Shown here in pieces: positions 24,809-36,304 of a stretch of 64,000 bases of DNA. Location of the stretch: assembly GCA_009746045.1 (NCBI GenBank), contig RPFO01000253.1:62001-126000 (forward strand). Reading direction: 5' to 3'. The notes beneath the pieces were generated by a model. That model was not told the DNA's origin. It saw nothing but the letters and a program-made list of their open reading frames with translations, and made no database searches. Source of the DNA: Mesostigma viride. Taxonomy: Eukaryota; Streptophyta; Mesostigmatophyceae; Mesostigmatales; Mesostigmataceae. How positions within the stretch are numbered: position 1 is the first letter of the stretch; each line of letters begins with the position of its first letter. Position numbers and translations under genes: made by a program.

Positions 24809-26505
24809 TTAACCCCTAAATGGTCTTGCGGCCGATTTTCCGCCAAAAATCGAGTTCCAGCCGATGCATCGGCCCCTTCTCGGGCGACCAAATGCCGCGA
24901 AAACTATTGAGAATTAGGAAAAGTTTAGCTGAGAAGATCGAAAGTTTATAAAATACTCTAAAGCATGGTATATGGGTTTGCATACTTCTGACAAAGTTAT
25001 AGAGGTGTTCTGGCCGGTCAAAGTACAAGGGGTCAGGGTACTTTTTCACGTACAACGTGCATTCCGGAAAACGACGACCTGGCCATGGCGGCTTGCGCCC
25101 ACGCATGGCATTTACGTTTTCGTTCGAATTTTCTGACCAAACTTAGGATATTGATTTTATACGTCCTAAAGATCACACAGGCCAATTTCTGGTTCGCGGG
25201 AATGCCCTTTGATAGGTGTCGGCAGCGTTCTTGCTGGAAAAAACTGCGATCAGGCCGGACGATAGAAACGTTGACAGCAATACCTTTCCGGCGTATTTTA
25301 AAGGATATATCGGTTTCTTTATACTTTTTATGATACATAGTAGTCGTAAACGTGCAAGGGTGGCCAGAAATCGCCGAATCCAGCGACCATGCTGCACAAC
25401 TTTGGTGTGCCGAAATGCGCCATTTTGCGGCCACCGCCTGGGCCAAGGTAACGCCATCCATGCCTGGTAAAGCTTAAGCATCGTTTTCTTATCGATGTTT
25501 GACGTTTATATATACGTTCTAGCTTGTGTAGCACATTCTTTTTGCATTATTCATGCTCTTTCTTGACCCTGGCCTGGCCCCTTTCTAAAACACCCTTCTT
25601 AGATGCTTCCCTCAGTCAGTTGACCTGCCACAGGGTGATGGTGATAAGTTTTAGAGGCTGTATGGGTTTGAATACCTCCATATATGTTTGTTATACATTT
25701 CCCATACACATATTGCATGAGTGTGAGGCAGTTGGCTGGTCGCTGTGGCATCATCAAGCACGTAACTGGTGAGTAAAAGCTTCCCATTGACAGCATGTGC
25801 CACCAGGTGTGCTGGCCATCACCTGGCAAGCTATAGCAGCTTAGGCCTAGTTTATCCTTGCTAGGGCAGGCTGAAATAGGCTCAACATCACTAGTTTGTT
25901 GGTGGCTGCCTCCTAGAATGCATGCCTTGCGTAGGGTATCCGTACCACGTTACCTACGTGCATGGACAAGGTAGCACCTGCACATAGGTGCCATGTAAGG
26001 GCAGTGTGATGATGCAGTTATGTTTCCCCATCATTGTGGAAGGGAAATGTATTGTTTGGCATGGTTGGTGGCCATATTAGTAGGTAGTATGCCCACCCCT
26101 ACCCCCTTGGTTGCTTTTTACCAACGGTACCCCTATGGGCTGTACTGGGTGTAACTGCTGGTATACCCACCCAAATGATGACCCCAATGGCTCAAACTGT
26201 TCAGCAACTAAACGTTTATCATCCCTGAAGTGGTAGGTGCCTAGGTCTTATAACATAATTCAAAATGCACATTCTACCAAAAATGAAAACGCGCGTCTTG
26301 ACCCCCCTGACTTTGACGGCAGTTATACATGGCCTACCCTGCATATATGTGAGGTTGTGATATACCAACCCGAAGGGCAACTCATGGACATGCTTGGCCC
26401 CCAAGGACAGCCATTGGATATGGGTAGGTTGGATGGCATCTGGTTTGCAAAATTGTGAAGATCCAGCCGATTTATCGGCAGGATCTCAGACCATTTAGGG
26501 GTTAA
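24809..26505. mobile_element. piggyBac-like DNA transposon, non-autonomous, with TTAA duplication
   Basis: A 1689-bp segment (24813-26501) has perfect 13-bp terminal inverted repeats, CCCCTAAATGGTC at the left and GACCATTTAGGGG at the right. It is flanked on both sides by TTAA (24809-24812 and 26502-26505). TTAA targets with termini starting CCC are diagnostic of the piggyBac superfamily. Each end also has a subterminal GCCGAT/ATCGGC palindrome (near 24860 and 26465). Open frames inside (142 codons at most, minus strand 25461-25033) show no transposase domain I recognise, so this is probably a non-autonomous or internally decayed copy. Confidence 0.85.
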
Positions 26506-26519
26506 TTCATTAATTAACT

Positions 26520-28845
26520 AATATATAATATTCATTGAGAATGATAGATTACGGAGGTGAGATAGGCATGCAACATAAGGAAAAACCCGATAGCTGGGAG
26601 AATAACCCTAAAGAAATTATTAGTAATCTGACACGGACATCCAAGGATCACGCCAGCTGCACAAGGCATACAACTAACTATACATTACAAAACTACACGC
26701 AGCAACAACGTACGCTGCCGGCCCACCATGCAGGCCTGGAAGGGATCTAGACCGCATGGGTCGTGACAAAGTCGGCCCGGGTGCGGCGGAATAACACATC
26801 AGCCACGGTGCAAGTGAGGTCGAGTGACAGGCGCTGCCGCCAATACAAGGACCACGTGCGGGCCGACCACGGGGTGGTCTGACCCTCGCTCGAGGTCGAG
26901 GCGCCTCTTCACGGCGCTGGCAGTGCACTCGTGGAAAAACTCCGCTGTCTTGCCCAGGGCCCAGGGCCCCGAACTCCTCAAGGACAAAGGGGATGACCCG
27001 GTGGGGCCCCACATTGCCGTAGGAGGCAAACTTGTCGCGCTCAGCCATGTGCAGCGGCAGCAGCGCCGGCATCCACAGCCGCCCGGCCGGAGGATGTGGC
27101 GACCGGAGAGCGGCCGAGCCACGGAGACATCGATGAGCAGGTGGCAACCCTGCCCGTCGTAGTCAAGCACGGTAATGTCGGGGCCCTGGTTGGGTGAGTA
27201 GAGGGCGGCCCCATCCGCGTCCTCGCACTTGATGGTGGAGTGGGGAAAGACCGATCGACCGAACCATGGCATGCACACACCACCCGGAGGCGAGCGGTAT
27301 GGAGATAGAGGAACCAGTTCTGGTTCTGCTGGCCACCCATGCACGCGATGTAGTGCGTCCCAGTAGTATCCAGAGCAAGCCCGCAGCTGCCGCAGGACGC
27401 ACCCGCCGCGATGAGAGGTTGCGGGGCAAAGAGCTGGTGGCGGAGAGCGATGGCGTAAAGGGCCGGAACCAGCGTGAACAAAGGGCTCATGGGCAGGGCG
27501 CGCAGGAATGCGCGGACCCCACGCTCCCCTCAAGGGAAACGGAGTGAAGCCAAGCCTTCCCCTGATCGTTCAAGCTCACATGCAGACCCATCCAGTCGGC
27601 ACAGTGTAGTATACCCGCCTAGGTCTTTTGTTGTTTTTCATGAACGCAGGCAGGGAAGACACTAGGACTGACGACAGTGGACACGCCGGGCGTGCCCCGG
27701 GGCAGGCGACGGTGGACGGCCTGAGCGGGGCGGACGAGGTCGCAAGCCTGCTGGATCCCGAGGTACGAATATCCTGCACAGCCTGCACAAAGGGGAAGGG
27801 GGATGGGGTGACCAAGTCGGGAATGGCGCTGACGGCGCTGGGGACCAACCGGCGGATCTCCGCCCAGGCCTGAGCAACAGAGCCAAGGAAGGCGGCGGGG
27901 GCGAGGCGGGCGGCGCGGGTGAGCCCACACCCGCCCATGCGGCAGGGGAGGGTGGCCAAGCGCATGGAGTGAGCTGGCAGGCTAGGGCCGGGGAGGAGCA
28001 CCTGCAAGGCGGCCTGAATACGCTCGTCATGGCCTTCCGCGGCAAGCCGCACCAAGTGGGGGGTAGCGCCACGGAGACAGTGAACCACCCGCGGGTGGGC
28101 GCAAAACCACAGGAGGAGCCCTTTGGTCTGGGGGTCCTTGAGGCGCGCCCAAGTCTCGAGGACATGGGTGCGCTGTTCCACGGTGGCCCGGAGCTCCTCT
28201 TAGACGTAGTCAGGGTCACCCACAGGGACGCCCAGGCACGAGAAACAACGCGCCCGCGCCAATGCCCCCGGGATAGCCGCGGGGAAGCCAGAGCAGTCCC
28301 CCTGGGGCGAAAAGTCTGCACACAGTGGGGAGGGTGAGCCGAAGGTTGATGGCCGCCATGGTCACTAGTCAAGGGCAGCCAGGGCGGCAACCACAGCGTT
28401 GGCCGGGCCAAGGGCATGGATATCGTCCATATAGGCGAGGAGCACGACATCCGGGTGCGCAGCGTGGACACCTTGGAGAGCCTTGTGCAGCGGGGCAGAC
28501 AGGTAAAAGGGGCCGAGGGGGTCAACTTGCTGGGTTCCCGTGCGAGAAGTGACGTCGGCGAACGTCCCATCCTCCATGAGGAAGGAGAGTTGAGTGGGTT
28601 CGCCGTAGCAGGCTGCTGTCCACGCAAGAAGGTCACTAATATATATAGGGATGTTCAAAGGTTCCTTAAATACTCTGTATAATTGGTACCGGCCCATGAC
28701 GCAGGACCTCATGCGCTCATTAATTGATGTCGCATACAGGCCGGGAAGGGGGCAGAGCGGCCGACACCCGTCTTCCCTCATGCCCGGAGGCAAGCCATTT
28801 AGCTGCAGTCAAAACTACTCACGAGGAGACGGCCCTGCGTGATTG
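26520..28845 (-). mobile_element. Decayed LINE with RT and restriction-like endonuclease
   Basis: Minus-strand non-LTR element broken by frameshifts and stops. Around 28540 is GTQQVDPLGPFYL (the usual QQGDPLGP RT motif with G changed to V), then AYMDDIHALGP with the YMDD catalytic site around 28430. Next is LPCRMGGCGLTRAARLAPAA (around 27940), typical of the post-RT region. A CX2CX9HX3C zinc-knuckle-like motif lies near 27390, followed by PDITVLDYDGQG and LLIDVSV (around 27185), a PD-X15-D arrangement like the R2-type restriction-like endonuclease. The last block includes VIPFVLEEFGALGP. The + copy at 40509-41074 preserves the same C-terminus without frameshifts. The clade is not resolved. 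Confidence 0.78.
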
Positions 28846-29421
28846 GATATGTAGCATGCATGGCACAGAATCTTGCTAGGTTTTAAACTGAATGCATGAA
28901 TTTCGATTCGCACGATATTAAATTACACCTCGAGGCATACCGTATATTGTATATACACCACTAGCGTATACATTGCTAGATATCTCATGTGCATGGCACA
29001 TACTTACAACTGGTGCACAAGAATCATGTAACCAGTCTATGCAAGGCAGCTAGCTAGCCATGCATGATGCATTTCTCATTACATATGGCTTTGTGCGCAC
29101 AGCCTTTATGTGGAACACACTTTGCCCACTGAGGTAGGTATGCCTGAAACAGTTGCGCAGCTCAACATCGCAGGCCGTAATATAATGATTATATTTGGCA
29201 GGCCTATTGGCACCAAATCATCGGGGCTTTGTATCTACAACCAATGGCCTCCAATATAAAAGGAGCATGATATCAACAATCGGCCAAGGTAAGCTGCACG
29301 TGGAATGTTATTCACTCGACTTCATCTCGGTCCACCCTGTTTGAGGAATGCTGGCTAGCGCGCCGTAAGAAAGCGCTTTATTGAAAGGTACGGGTTCCAT
29401 CCCTGCAGTGCCCGGGCCTTG
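28846..29421. other. 3' flank of the ABC1K gene
   Basis: No gene recognised. On the minus strand, TGTAA occurs at about 29083-29079 and 29008-29004, some 340-415 bp past the ABC1K stop, and could be its poly(A) signal. The rest is AT-rich. Confidence 0.4.
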
Positions 29422-32400
29422 TTACTGCGGCGCACTGGGCGTGAAGCTGCGGTCGATATCCTCCTGCAGCCGTTCCAGCTGGCGCTGCACCAGCTTGGTC
29501 AGGAACCGGACACCCATCAGGGACAGGCCAGGGAGCAGCGCCTGCATGAGCGGCAGCAGCTCGCCCGCGACCCGCCGCGCCTCCCGTAGCTCGGACACGG
29601 CGAGAGGGCGTGCGGCAGCCACGCCTGTCTGCTGCACCAACTGTGGCTGCACCAGCTTCCAGAGGCGCTGGAGGACATCCAGGGACTTGCGGTCCTCCTC
29701 CGTCAGGGAGCCCCTGGCCACCCGGCCATTGGACAGCAGCAGCCCCGGGAGCAGGATGGGCCACTCGCCCTTGTCCCCCTTCGGCAGGATGCCTTGGCCA
29801 ACCGCCAGGGGCAGCCAGGGCGCCACAGCGGTCACCGCGAGTCCTGACAGGAGCGGCGTCAGCAGGGGGCCAGCCACCCCGGTTGATGACTTGCTGCCGG
29901 AACGCCCACCGGTGGTCACGGAGATGGCCGCGGTGGCAATGGAGCGCCACAGCTCGGCGCGGGCCTCGCGGCTGAGGGCATCCACCGCCCTCACGAGCTC
30001 ATCCACGAGAATCTCCTGGACGTAGTTGCCCTCTTGGGAGAAGGTCAGCTGGAGCACCTCGCGCGTGGCGGGGTCTAGAAGCGGGGCGCCCGACGATGCC
30101 GACATTGCGGCCGACACTGGCAACAAGCCGCTGGGATTTGCATTCGACGGACCCAGATCATTCCCATTCCCATTGCCCCCAGTGGATCCATTCACTGCAG
30201 ATTGTGATGGCGCAGGAGTGGACGATGGGGGTGCTGCTGCCCCCGCCCCTGGCGCCGTCACGGCTGACGTGGCGCCAGTCCCCATGAGCACCTCGGACGC
30301 CGACTGGAACTTTGTAAAGTAGCCCGCCAGCTCCTCGAGTCGGTCCACGTCCAGCTGGTCGCCATCCTTGTAGAGCGCGTAGCGCAGCGCGGCGCGCACG
30401 CGCGGGTGGTCGTCCGTGAGCAGTCGCTTAGCCATGTACGGGAACGTCTCGTAGGTGATCGAGTAGTTGGGGTCCTGCGCCAGCCCGATACCCTCCAGGG
30501 TGCCGAACGCGCGCAGGACGATGGTGTACCTGGAGGAGTCAAGGACAGTTTGAGGGTGGACCATTGAACAAGCGCAGCGAAGGAGATGAGAGGAGCTTGC
30601 GAATATGTCTAAATACGCATGTGCTTCATGGGAAGTTTACACATGTGAGAACTAGCAAGTACACCCCACCCGGGATATGGCATCGTGCAGTGTTGGTTGT
30701 CACCCTTTATACATGTTCATGCTTCCATTGTGAGCGCGGCCACGGATGCTTGCGGTGCAATCCGGCTGCCAAATCCAGAGAATTAAACTAAGCAAACGGA
30801 AGTGCAGCCAACTGAGAGCGACTATCAACATGCCCTTTACTACCGCATCTACCTTCTGGGATGGCTGCGTGCTGCGAGCATCACATTGCATTGCTCTACC
30901 AAGGCGATACCGTGGCGTCGTACGAGCGCTGTCAATGCGCTAGAATAATTGTGCTATGGTTGTGCTGGCATCCTGCACGTACCAGCCAGGCAACCGCAGC
31001 GGCACCTCCGACCCCAGCTTGTCGACATCCGCGCCAAACTTGGTGAAGTCCACCCCTGCGGCGCCGCCCCCCGCCATGAGCTGCCCCAGTATCGCCTGCA
31101 GGATGTCCACCACCATCTGCCGGTGCTGGTCCACGAAGTCCCTGGGCACAAAGCCCAGGGTGACCACATCGTCGGCGACCTTGTCCCAGTCCTGGTTGAT
31201 CAGGTGCCCAATGTACTCTGTGGGCCGTGTGGACCAATGGATGTGACAGAAGGAAGTGAAGGATGATGGGTGGGCAGGCATTAGTGAATGCCTGATGTAC
31301 TCTGCGGTTGGGTTGGACAAAGAGGATCTGACAAAACAAGGAGCAGAGGAAGGAAGAGAAGTTGGATGCATCAGTGTCGGGGATGGGCGGGTAGTATCAC
31401 ATGGGATGAGCCATGGAGGGCTACTTGATGCGATGCAAATGGCTATTTTGATGTAGGGAGGGGCCTGTGCGTTTCAACGAGGGATACGTGCCTGTGTGAC
31501 ATGGCAACCGATCCACGGGGTGAACGACTCGGGCGAAACAAAAAAACTTTTCGAACAAAAAAGACTTTTCGAACACTACGCGCTTCCCCTGCCTGTCTAT
31601 CCACAAACAGCACGAATTGTTCTGTCACCCACAGTAGGAAAGTCGCACTGCCATGCCTGCCTCCCTTTCAAGTCTCGACTGGCAACAACCCTTGAAACCA
31701 CCTGAAGGGTGGTTGCTTTTGCGTGGCCATCGCCTGCTCACCAATGAGCGCAGAGCACTGCTGTGAAACGTGAAAGTGACCCTTTGACATGAAGGTGACC
31801 ACTTTCAAAGGGGAGCACGATGACCGCATGGGCATCAACATGAAGCCACGGATAACACTGCTGCGAAACGTGAAAGTGACCCCTTTGACATGAAGGTGAC
31901 CACTTTCAAAGGGGAGCACGATGACCGCATGGGCATCAACGTGAAGCCACGGATAACACGCGTCCTGGCCTATCCACCCACGAGCCAGGGCGGTTAAAAG
32001 CTTTACATACAGCCAGTGAGGACTTTATAAAACGCGCAGCCTTTGCCCACTCGTACACACCATGCGCCACTGTCGGCCACTCACCCACATGCAGTTGGCG
32101 CCAACTGACCATGAGCGCGACTACTGAGATTCCAATACCACCACCTAGGGAACGCTCAACATAAGGGCGTTTGCCAACTTGTGCAGGGCATGCGGAGAGA
32201 TTGCCACTCTCCCACGACTGAACCCAAAAGGGTAATACCACATGAAGAATATATATTAAAAATATAATTACTTACAACAGAACATGAAGAATATATACAC
32301 ATCCCCCACCCCCCACTCACCCACCAGCACATCGATCAGGTCCAAATGTAGCCAACGATCCAATCGCAGCGGGCAAATCCCATTACCGATGCCAGCTGGC

Positions 32401-35400
32401 AAAAAATACCCATGCCAGCTATTGCTCACTCACCCACGAGCGCAAACCGCTGGTCCTCGGTGACCTGCCCCATGTTGCCGTAGTCCAGCAAGCACAGCTG
32501 GCCCGTCGCGTGCACCCGGATCATGTTGCCCGGGTGCGGGTCTGCGTGCAGGAAGCCCGTCTCCAGCAGCTGCACCAGGTAGCAGTTGAGCGTGGCGGTG
32601 ACAAGCTCCTTGGTGTCGCCGTAGGTGGAGTCGGCCAGCTTCACGCCATCCACCCATTCAGAGACCAGGACCTTGCGGGAGCAGAGCTCCGGGTAGACTT
32701 TGGGTACCAGGATCTGGGGGGGGGGGGGGGGGGGGGGGGGGGGTGTGCGGGGAGGGAGGGGGGATAGGAGCCATGCAAGGAGTTCATTTCAGCACGCGCG
32801 TCCCAGGCAAGGTTAAGCCATACCATTCGCATCACACTCTGCGCACAAATGGGAATGGGTCATGCAAGAAGACTTTACTAGGTTTTCAGCGGGTCACGCA
32901 AGCTAGGATGAGTCCATGACAGCGTGCATACGACAGCAAGCACGGCAGTGGCAGGGCAGGTGGAATGCAGGTCTTGGGAGAATCCTTCACCTACAGCTTT
33001 GTTGGGATGCACATCCCAACATGATGGACACCTGTTGGGTAAACCCTGGGCTAGTCAGAACATTCTTGTCAGCCGTGCCAATTTATCACTGACATCGAGG
33101 ACGGAAGATAGAGACGACAAAGGAGACGACAAAGAAGACGAGAAAGGTACTACCATCGTTTACATACAAGCAGCAAACCCATGAGCGCCTGGCGGTGGTG
33201 GCCCCCCACTGGCCGCAAATGGCAGCACCCACCTTTGGCAGCCGCTTCATCTGCTCCTTGAACAGCATCTGGCTGCGCGCCTCCTGCAGGTAGTCGCACT
33301 CCTCAAAGTACTTGACCGCAAACGCGTCCAAAACCTCCAGAATGCTAGCATCCGCCAGCAAGCCCAGCTTGACCGCGGCAAACACCGCCTTGCGCAGGAT
33401 GTACTGGTCCAGGGAAATGCTCTCCAGAACGTCCGGCCGCTGTACCTTGACAGCCACTTCCTCTCCGGACCCTGCCAGGCGGGCGCGGTACACCTGTCCC
33501 AGGGATGCGGCCGCCACCGGCTCAGCAGATATCTCGCTGAACACCGATGAGACCGGCTGATTCAGCACCTCCTGGAGCAGCGCCTTGGCTTGCTCCGTCG
33601 AGAAGGGAGGGACCTTGTCCTGTGGGGGGAAATAGGCGATTGGGAAATCGGGCAAGAGACAAAATAAGAGATGGGCCGACCCAAGACCAAGGTCGTTTGG
33701 GCGGCAAGCACGCGGTTGGAGCCATTGAGCGAGTTTGCAGGTGTCTGCAGGTGTCTGCAGGTGTCTGCAGGTGTCTGCAGGTGTATGCAGATGTATGCAT
33801 GTGTTTGCATGTGTTTGCATGTGTTTGCATGTGTTTGCAGGTGTTTGCAGGTGTTTGCAGGTGTTTGCAGGTGTTTGCAGGTGTCTGCAGATGTTTGCAG
33901 GTGTCTGCAGATGTTTGCAGATGTTTGCAGGTGTCTGCAGGTGTTTGCAGGTGTTTGCAGGTGTCTGCAGGTGTCTGCAGGTGTCTGCAGGTGTTTGCAG
34001 GTGTTTGCATGTGTTTGCATGTGTTTGCATGTGTTTGCATGTGTTTGCAGGTGTTTGCAGGTGTTTGCATGCATTTAAAGCCCGTGGGCCATGGCCACCA
34101 CAAAGGAATGTGGGCGGAGTATGCGTTTGCTGACACAGACATGTCGCATTCACCGGAATGATGCATGTTTGTAGTTGTGTAGGCTGTTGCCGCCACCCCC
34201 CTTCCCCCCCCCCTCCCTACCTGCAGCTTCTGCAGCTGTGCGATGTAAGGCTCTGGCAACACGTCCGGTCGGATCGACAGCGCCTGGCCCAGTTTGATCG
34301 CCGTCGGGCCGATATCCGCAATGATGCCCAGCAGGGTCTCCGCTCGCTTGGGCATGTTGGCTTCCCATCGGCCAGTCGCGCGGTCCGACAGCAGGCCCGC
34401 TGCCAGCGGCCCCACGCGCTCGAATATCTGGAGCGCGCGCTTGAAGATGGCCAGCGGCCGGCGCTCAAAGTAGGCTGGGAAGGAGGGGAGTGGGGACGGC
34501 ACAGGAACCGGACCGTTGTTTATTATCAATTAACCAGACGGTTGGACCAGAGAAGAACCAGAGGTCGATAAACCAGAAACAGGGCCCGAGATGGGCCAAA
34601 CGCGAAAGTTGCCTGATTTGATATACAGTCATTCCCGCGTTCAGTTACGATTCTGAAGTTTACGTTCCAGCGTCAAATTACGACGCCGAAGTGCGGGCGG
34701 CGACCGTAACTTCAGCCTGGGTGCCATCGTAACTTAACGTGGGATTGAGACAAGCTATAATCTGTAGACTAATTTTGGCCGCGGAGGATGCCATTTTTGG
34801 CCAGGTCCGGACGTCCATTTTTGGCCAAGTCCGGACGTCCAGACTCCGGACTAGGGGACCCGCTATCTAAATGACGAAGACAAGTCAGAAGTGAGACGAC
34901 TGTATTGAGCTATGTAGAGACGTTTTAGGCGGGAAAATACCATGCTGATGCTCCGGCCTCTAGATAGTTAGTGGCGAATAGGCAGAGCTACTCAGCAGCC
35001 AGCTGGGAACATAGAACATAGCTATCCAAGCGCCAGGGTAAGATGAACTGCTCAGCTGCAGCTTAACTGAACTGAACTGATCTGAACTAGCAAAGTAGCA
35101 GCTGCCAAAGTCGCTATCAGCCTATCACCCAATCGTCCCGCAGCGCCCAGCCTTGCCGCATCTGGTACGATCAGAATCTGGTACGAAATTCCGTAACTTG
35201 AGCAGCATTGTTCTGCACCTGAATTGAGCTTGACGAGAGCTGCCGAATGCCGTGTAGAAGTCGGTCAGAGGAAGAGGGGGTGGGCTGCTAGCGTAATTAT
35301 AGCGTTCAGTTCCGTTCCCGCGTCAAGTTACAACACCCAGAATTGGGCGGTGGCGATCGTAACTTTACGCGGGAATGACTGTACGGAGCAGAGATGGACC

Positions 35401-36304
35401 AGAGACGAACGTGCGAGAGAACAGGGGTTGGCTTCTGTCCCCATCGTGGGCCAGACATGAGAGCAGAGAGATATGCAGTTGGACACATTCCCATGGACCC
35501 CACTGATCAGGACGTCAATATTCAATTTCACATGAAACGCCGACAAGAAGGTGGTGCGAGCAACCATGCTTACTAGGGAAAAAAACAGTGTATGAATATG
35601 ATTGTACGGAGATACTGACGGAACTCACAAATCCATTAATTGTTTTGATCACGAATTTGGAAAAAATAGTCTTATCAGGGAACAGTTCGGGAACAGGAAG
35701 CGAACTCCTTCTCGCGACGCATGCAAGGGAAGATAGCACTGACAGAAGCGGCTGATTTAATTGTAGGCTCACCAGCAATACCCTCCGGGTCATATCGTGT
35801 CGGCAGCACGTCTTCGTCTGACCCGATTTTCGCCCGCTCGCTCCCCGGCAAAGGGATCGTCACGAGGACCGTTGCGAGGCCGACGACCAGCGCCCACTCC
35901 ACCGGATGGTCGACACCGAACGCAGAAGCAGGCAGGGAAGAGGAAAGGGAGCTGAAAGCAGCGTCCAGCGGCGCCGGTGTTGTCACATTTTCCAAAATTG
36001 ACGTCGCGTACTTCCTCACGACGTCGATAATTTGCTCGATATCCCCCGATAACCCTTCGTTGCTAAGGCCTGCAAGAGCCGCGAGGCCGGCAAGTGGCCC
36101 AGAATACAGCTTCTGAGTAACACGGGCTTCTGTACGCACCCTATTGTTTCTCCTGCTTTTACGGGAGGCTGCGATGGGAATTCGACTTTGCCTGTTATCA
36201 TTTGGCGCTGGTCGCGGCTCGTGCACAGCTTCCGCTGGACGTGCTTGGTGGCCGCCTTGGGCATGCGCACACATGCTGATCACATGTTTGGCTGTACTCA
36301 ACAT
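29422..36304 (-). CDS. Plastid ABC1 (ADCK/UbiB-like) atypical kinase, ABC1K3-like
   Basis: Six exons: 36304-35773, 34474-34221, 33619-33233, 32713-32434, 31217-30983 and 30529-29422 (931 residues). Phases agree at every junction. Residues 1 to about 65 are Ser/Arg/Ala-rich and read as a chloroplast transit peptide. ABC1 signatures follow: KLGQ (238-241), Ala-rich loop AAASLGQ (298-304), VAVK lysine (320), EECD (368-371), HADPHPGN (447-454) and DYG in place of DFG (468-470). The region SITYETFPYMAKRLLTDDHP after the kinase core resembles plant ABC1K3, a plastoglobule protein of prenylquinone metabolism. The C-terminus is longer than usual, with a hydrophobic stretch and basic helices. The first ATG after an in-frame upstream non-ATG stretch was used as the start. 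Introns carry a MITE, a minisatellite, a poly-G run and a LINE scrap. The paralogue assignment is tentative. Confidence 0.88.
31756..31959. repeat. Tandem duplication of about 100 bp in ABC1K intron 4
   Basis: Two adjacent copies (31756-31855 and 31856-31959), nearly identical, each starting CACTGCTG and containing TGAAAGTGACC, CATGAAGGTGACCACTTTC and GAAGCCACGGATAACAC. Confidence 0.9.
32256..32281 (-). mobile_element. 26-bp LINE tail insertion with 16-bp target-site duplication
   Basis: The insert reads, on the minus strand, TCTGTTGTAAGTAATTATAT followed by TTTTAA, the extreme 3' end of the LINE at 40509-41074. It is flanked by the perfect 16-bp direct repeat ACATGAAGAATATATA at 32240-32255 and 32282-32297. 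It lies in ABC1K intron 4. Confidence 0.85.
32717..32745. repeat. Poly-G run (poly-C on the gene strand)
   Basis: About 28 consecutive G on the plus strand, ending right at the acceptor of ABC1K exon 4. On the transcribed sense strand it is a C-only polypyrimidine tract immediately upstream of the AG at 32715-32714. Confidence 0.9.
33734..34072. repeat. 10-bp minisatellite in ABC1K intron 2
   Basis: About 34 copies of GTGTCTGCAG with variants GTGTTTGCAG, GTGTTTGCAT and GTGTATGCAG. Variants are grouped: GTGTTTGCAT units form two blocks (about 33797-33836 and 34005-34050). Between them the G-ending units alternate. All lie in the intron between exons 2 and 3. Confidence 0.95.
34624..35383. mobile_element. 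TA-flanked foldback MITE (Tc1/mariner-like) in ABC1K intron 1
   Basis: The element 34626-35381 (756 bp) has inverted termini starting CAGTCATTCCCGCGT and continuing AGTTACGA, flanked by TA on both sides (34624-34625 and 35382-35383). TA duplication and CAGT termini fit the Tc1/mariner-pogo superfamily. Each end is itself a foldback: ATTCCCGCGTTCAGTTACGA (34631) pairs with ATCGTAACTTAACGTGGGAT (34726) at the left, and the right end repeats this (TTCCCGCGTCAAGTTAC against GTAACTTTACGCGGGAA). No transposase is seen, so it is non-autonomous. Confidence 0.85.

Noticed and set aside
33086..34161. Cys/His-rich repeat proteins at the 10-bp minisatellite
   Set aside because: The frames read through an intron of ABC1K; the flanking exons have clear splice sites and conserved kinase motifs only outside the repeat.
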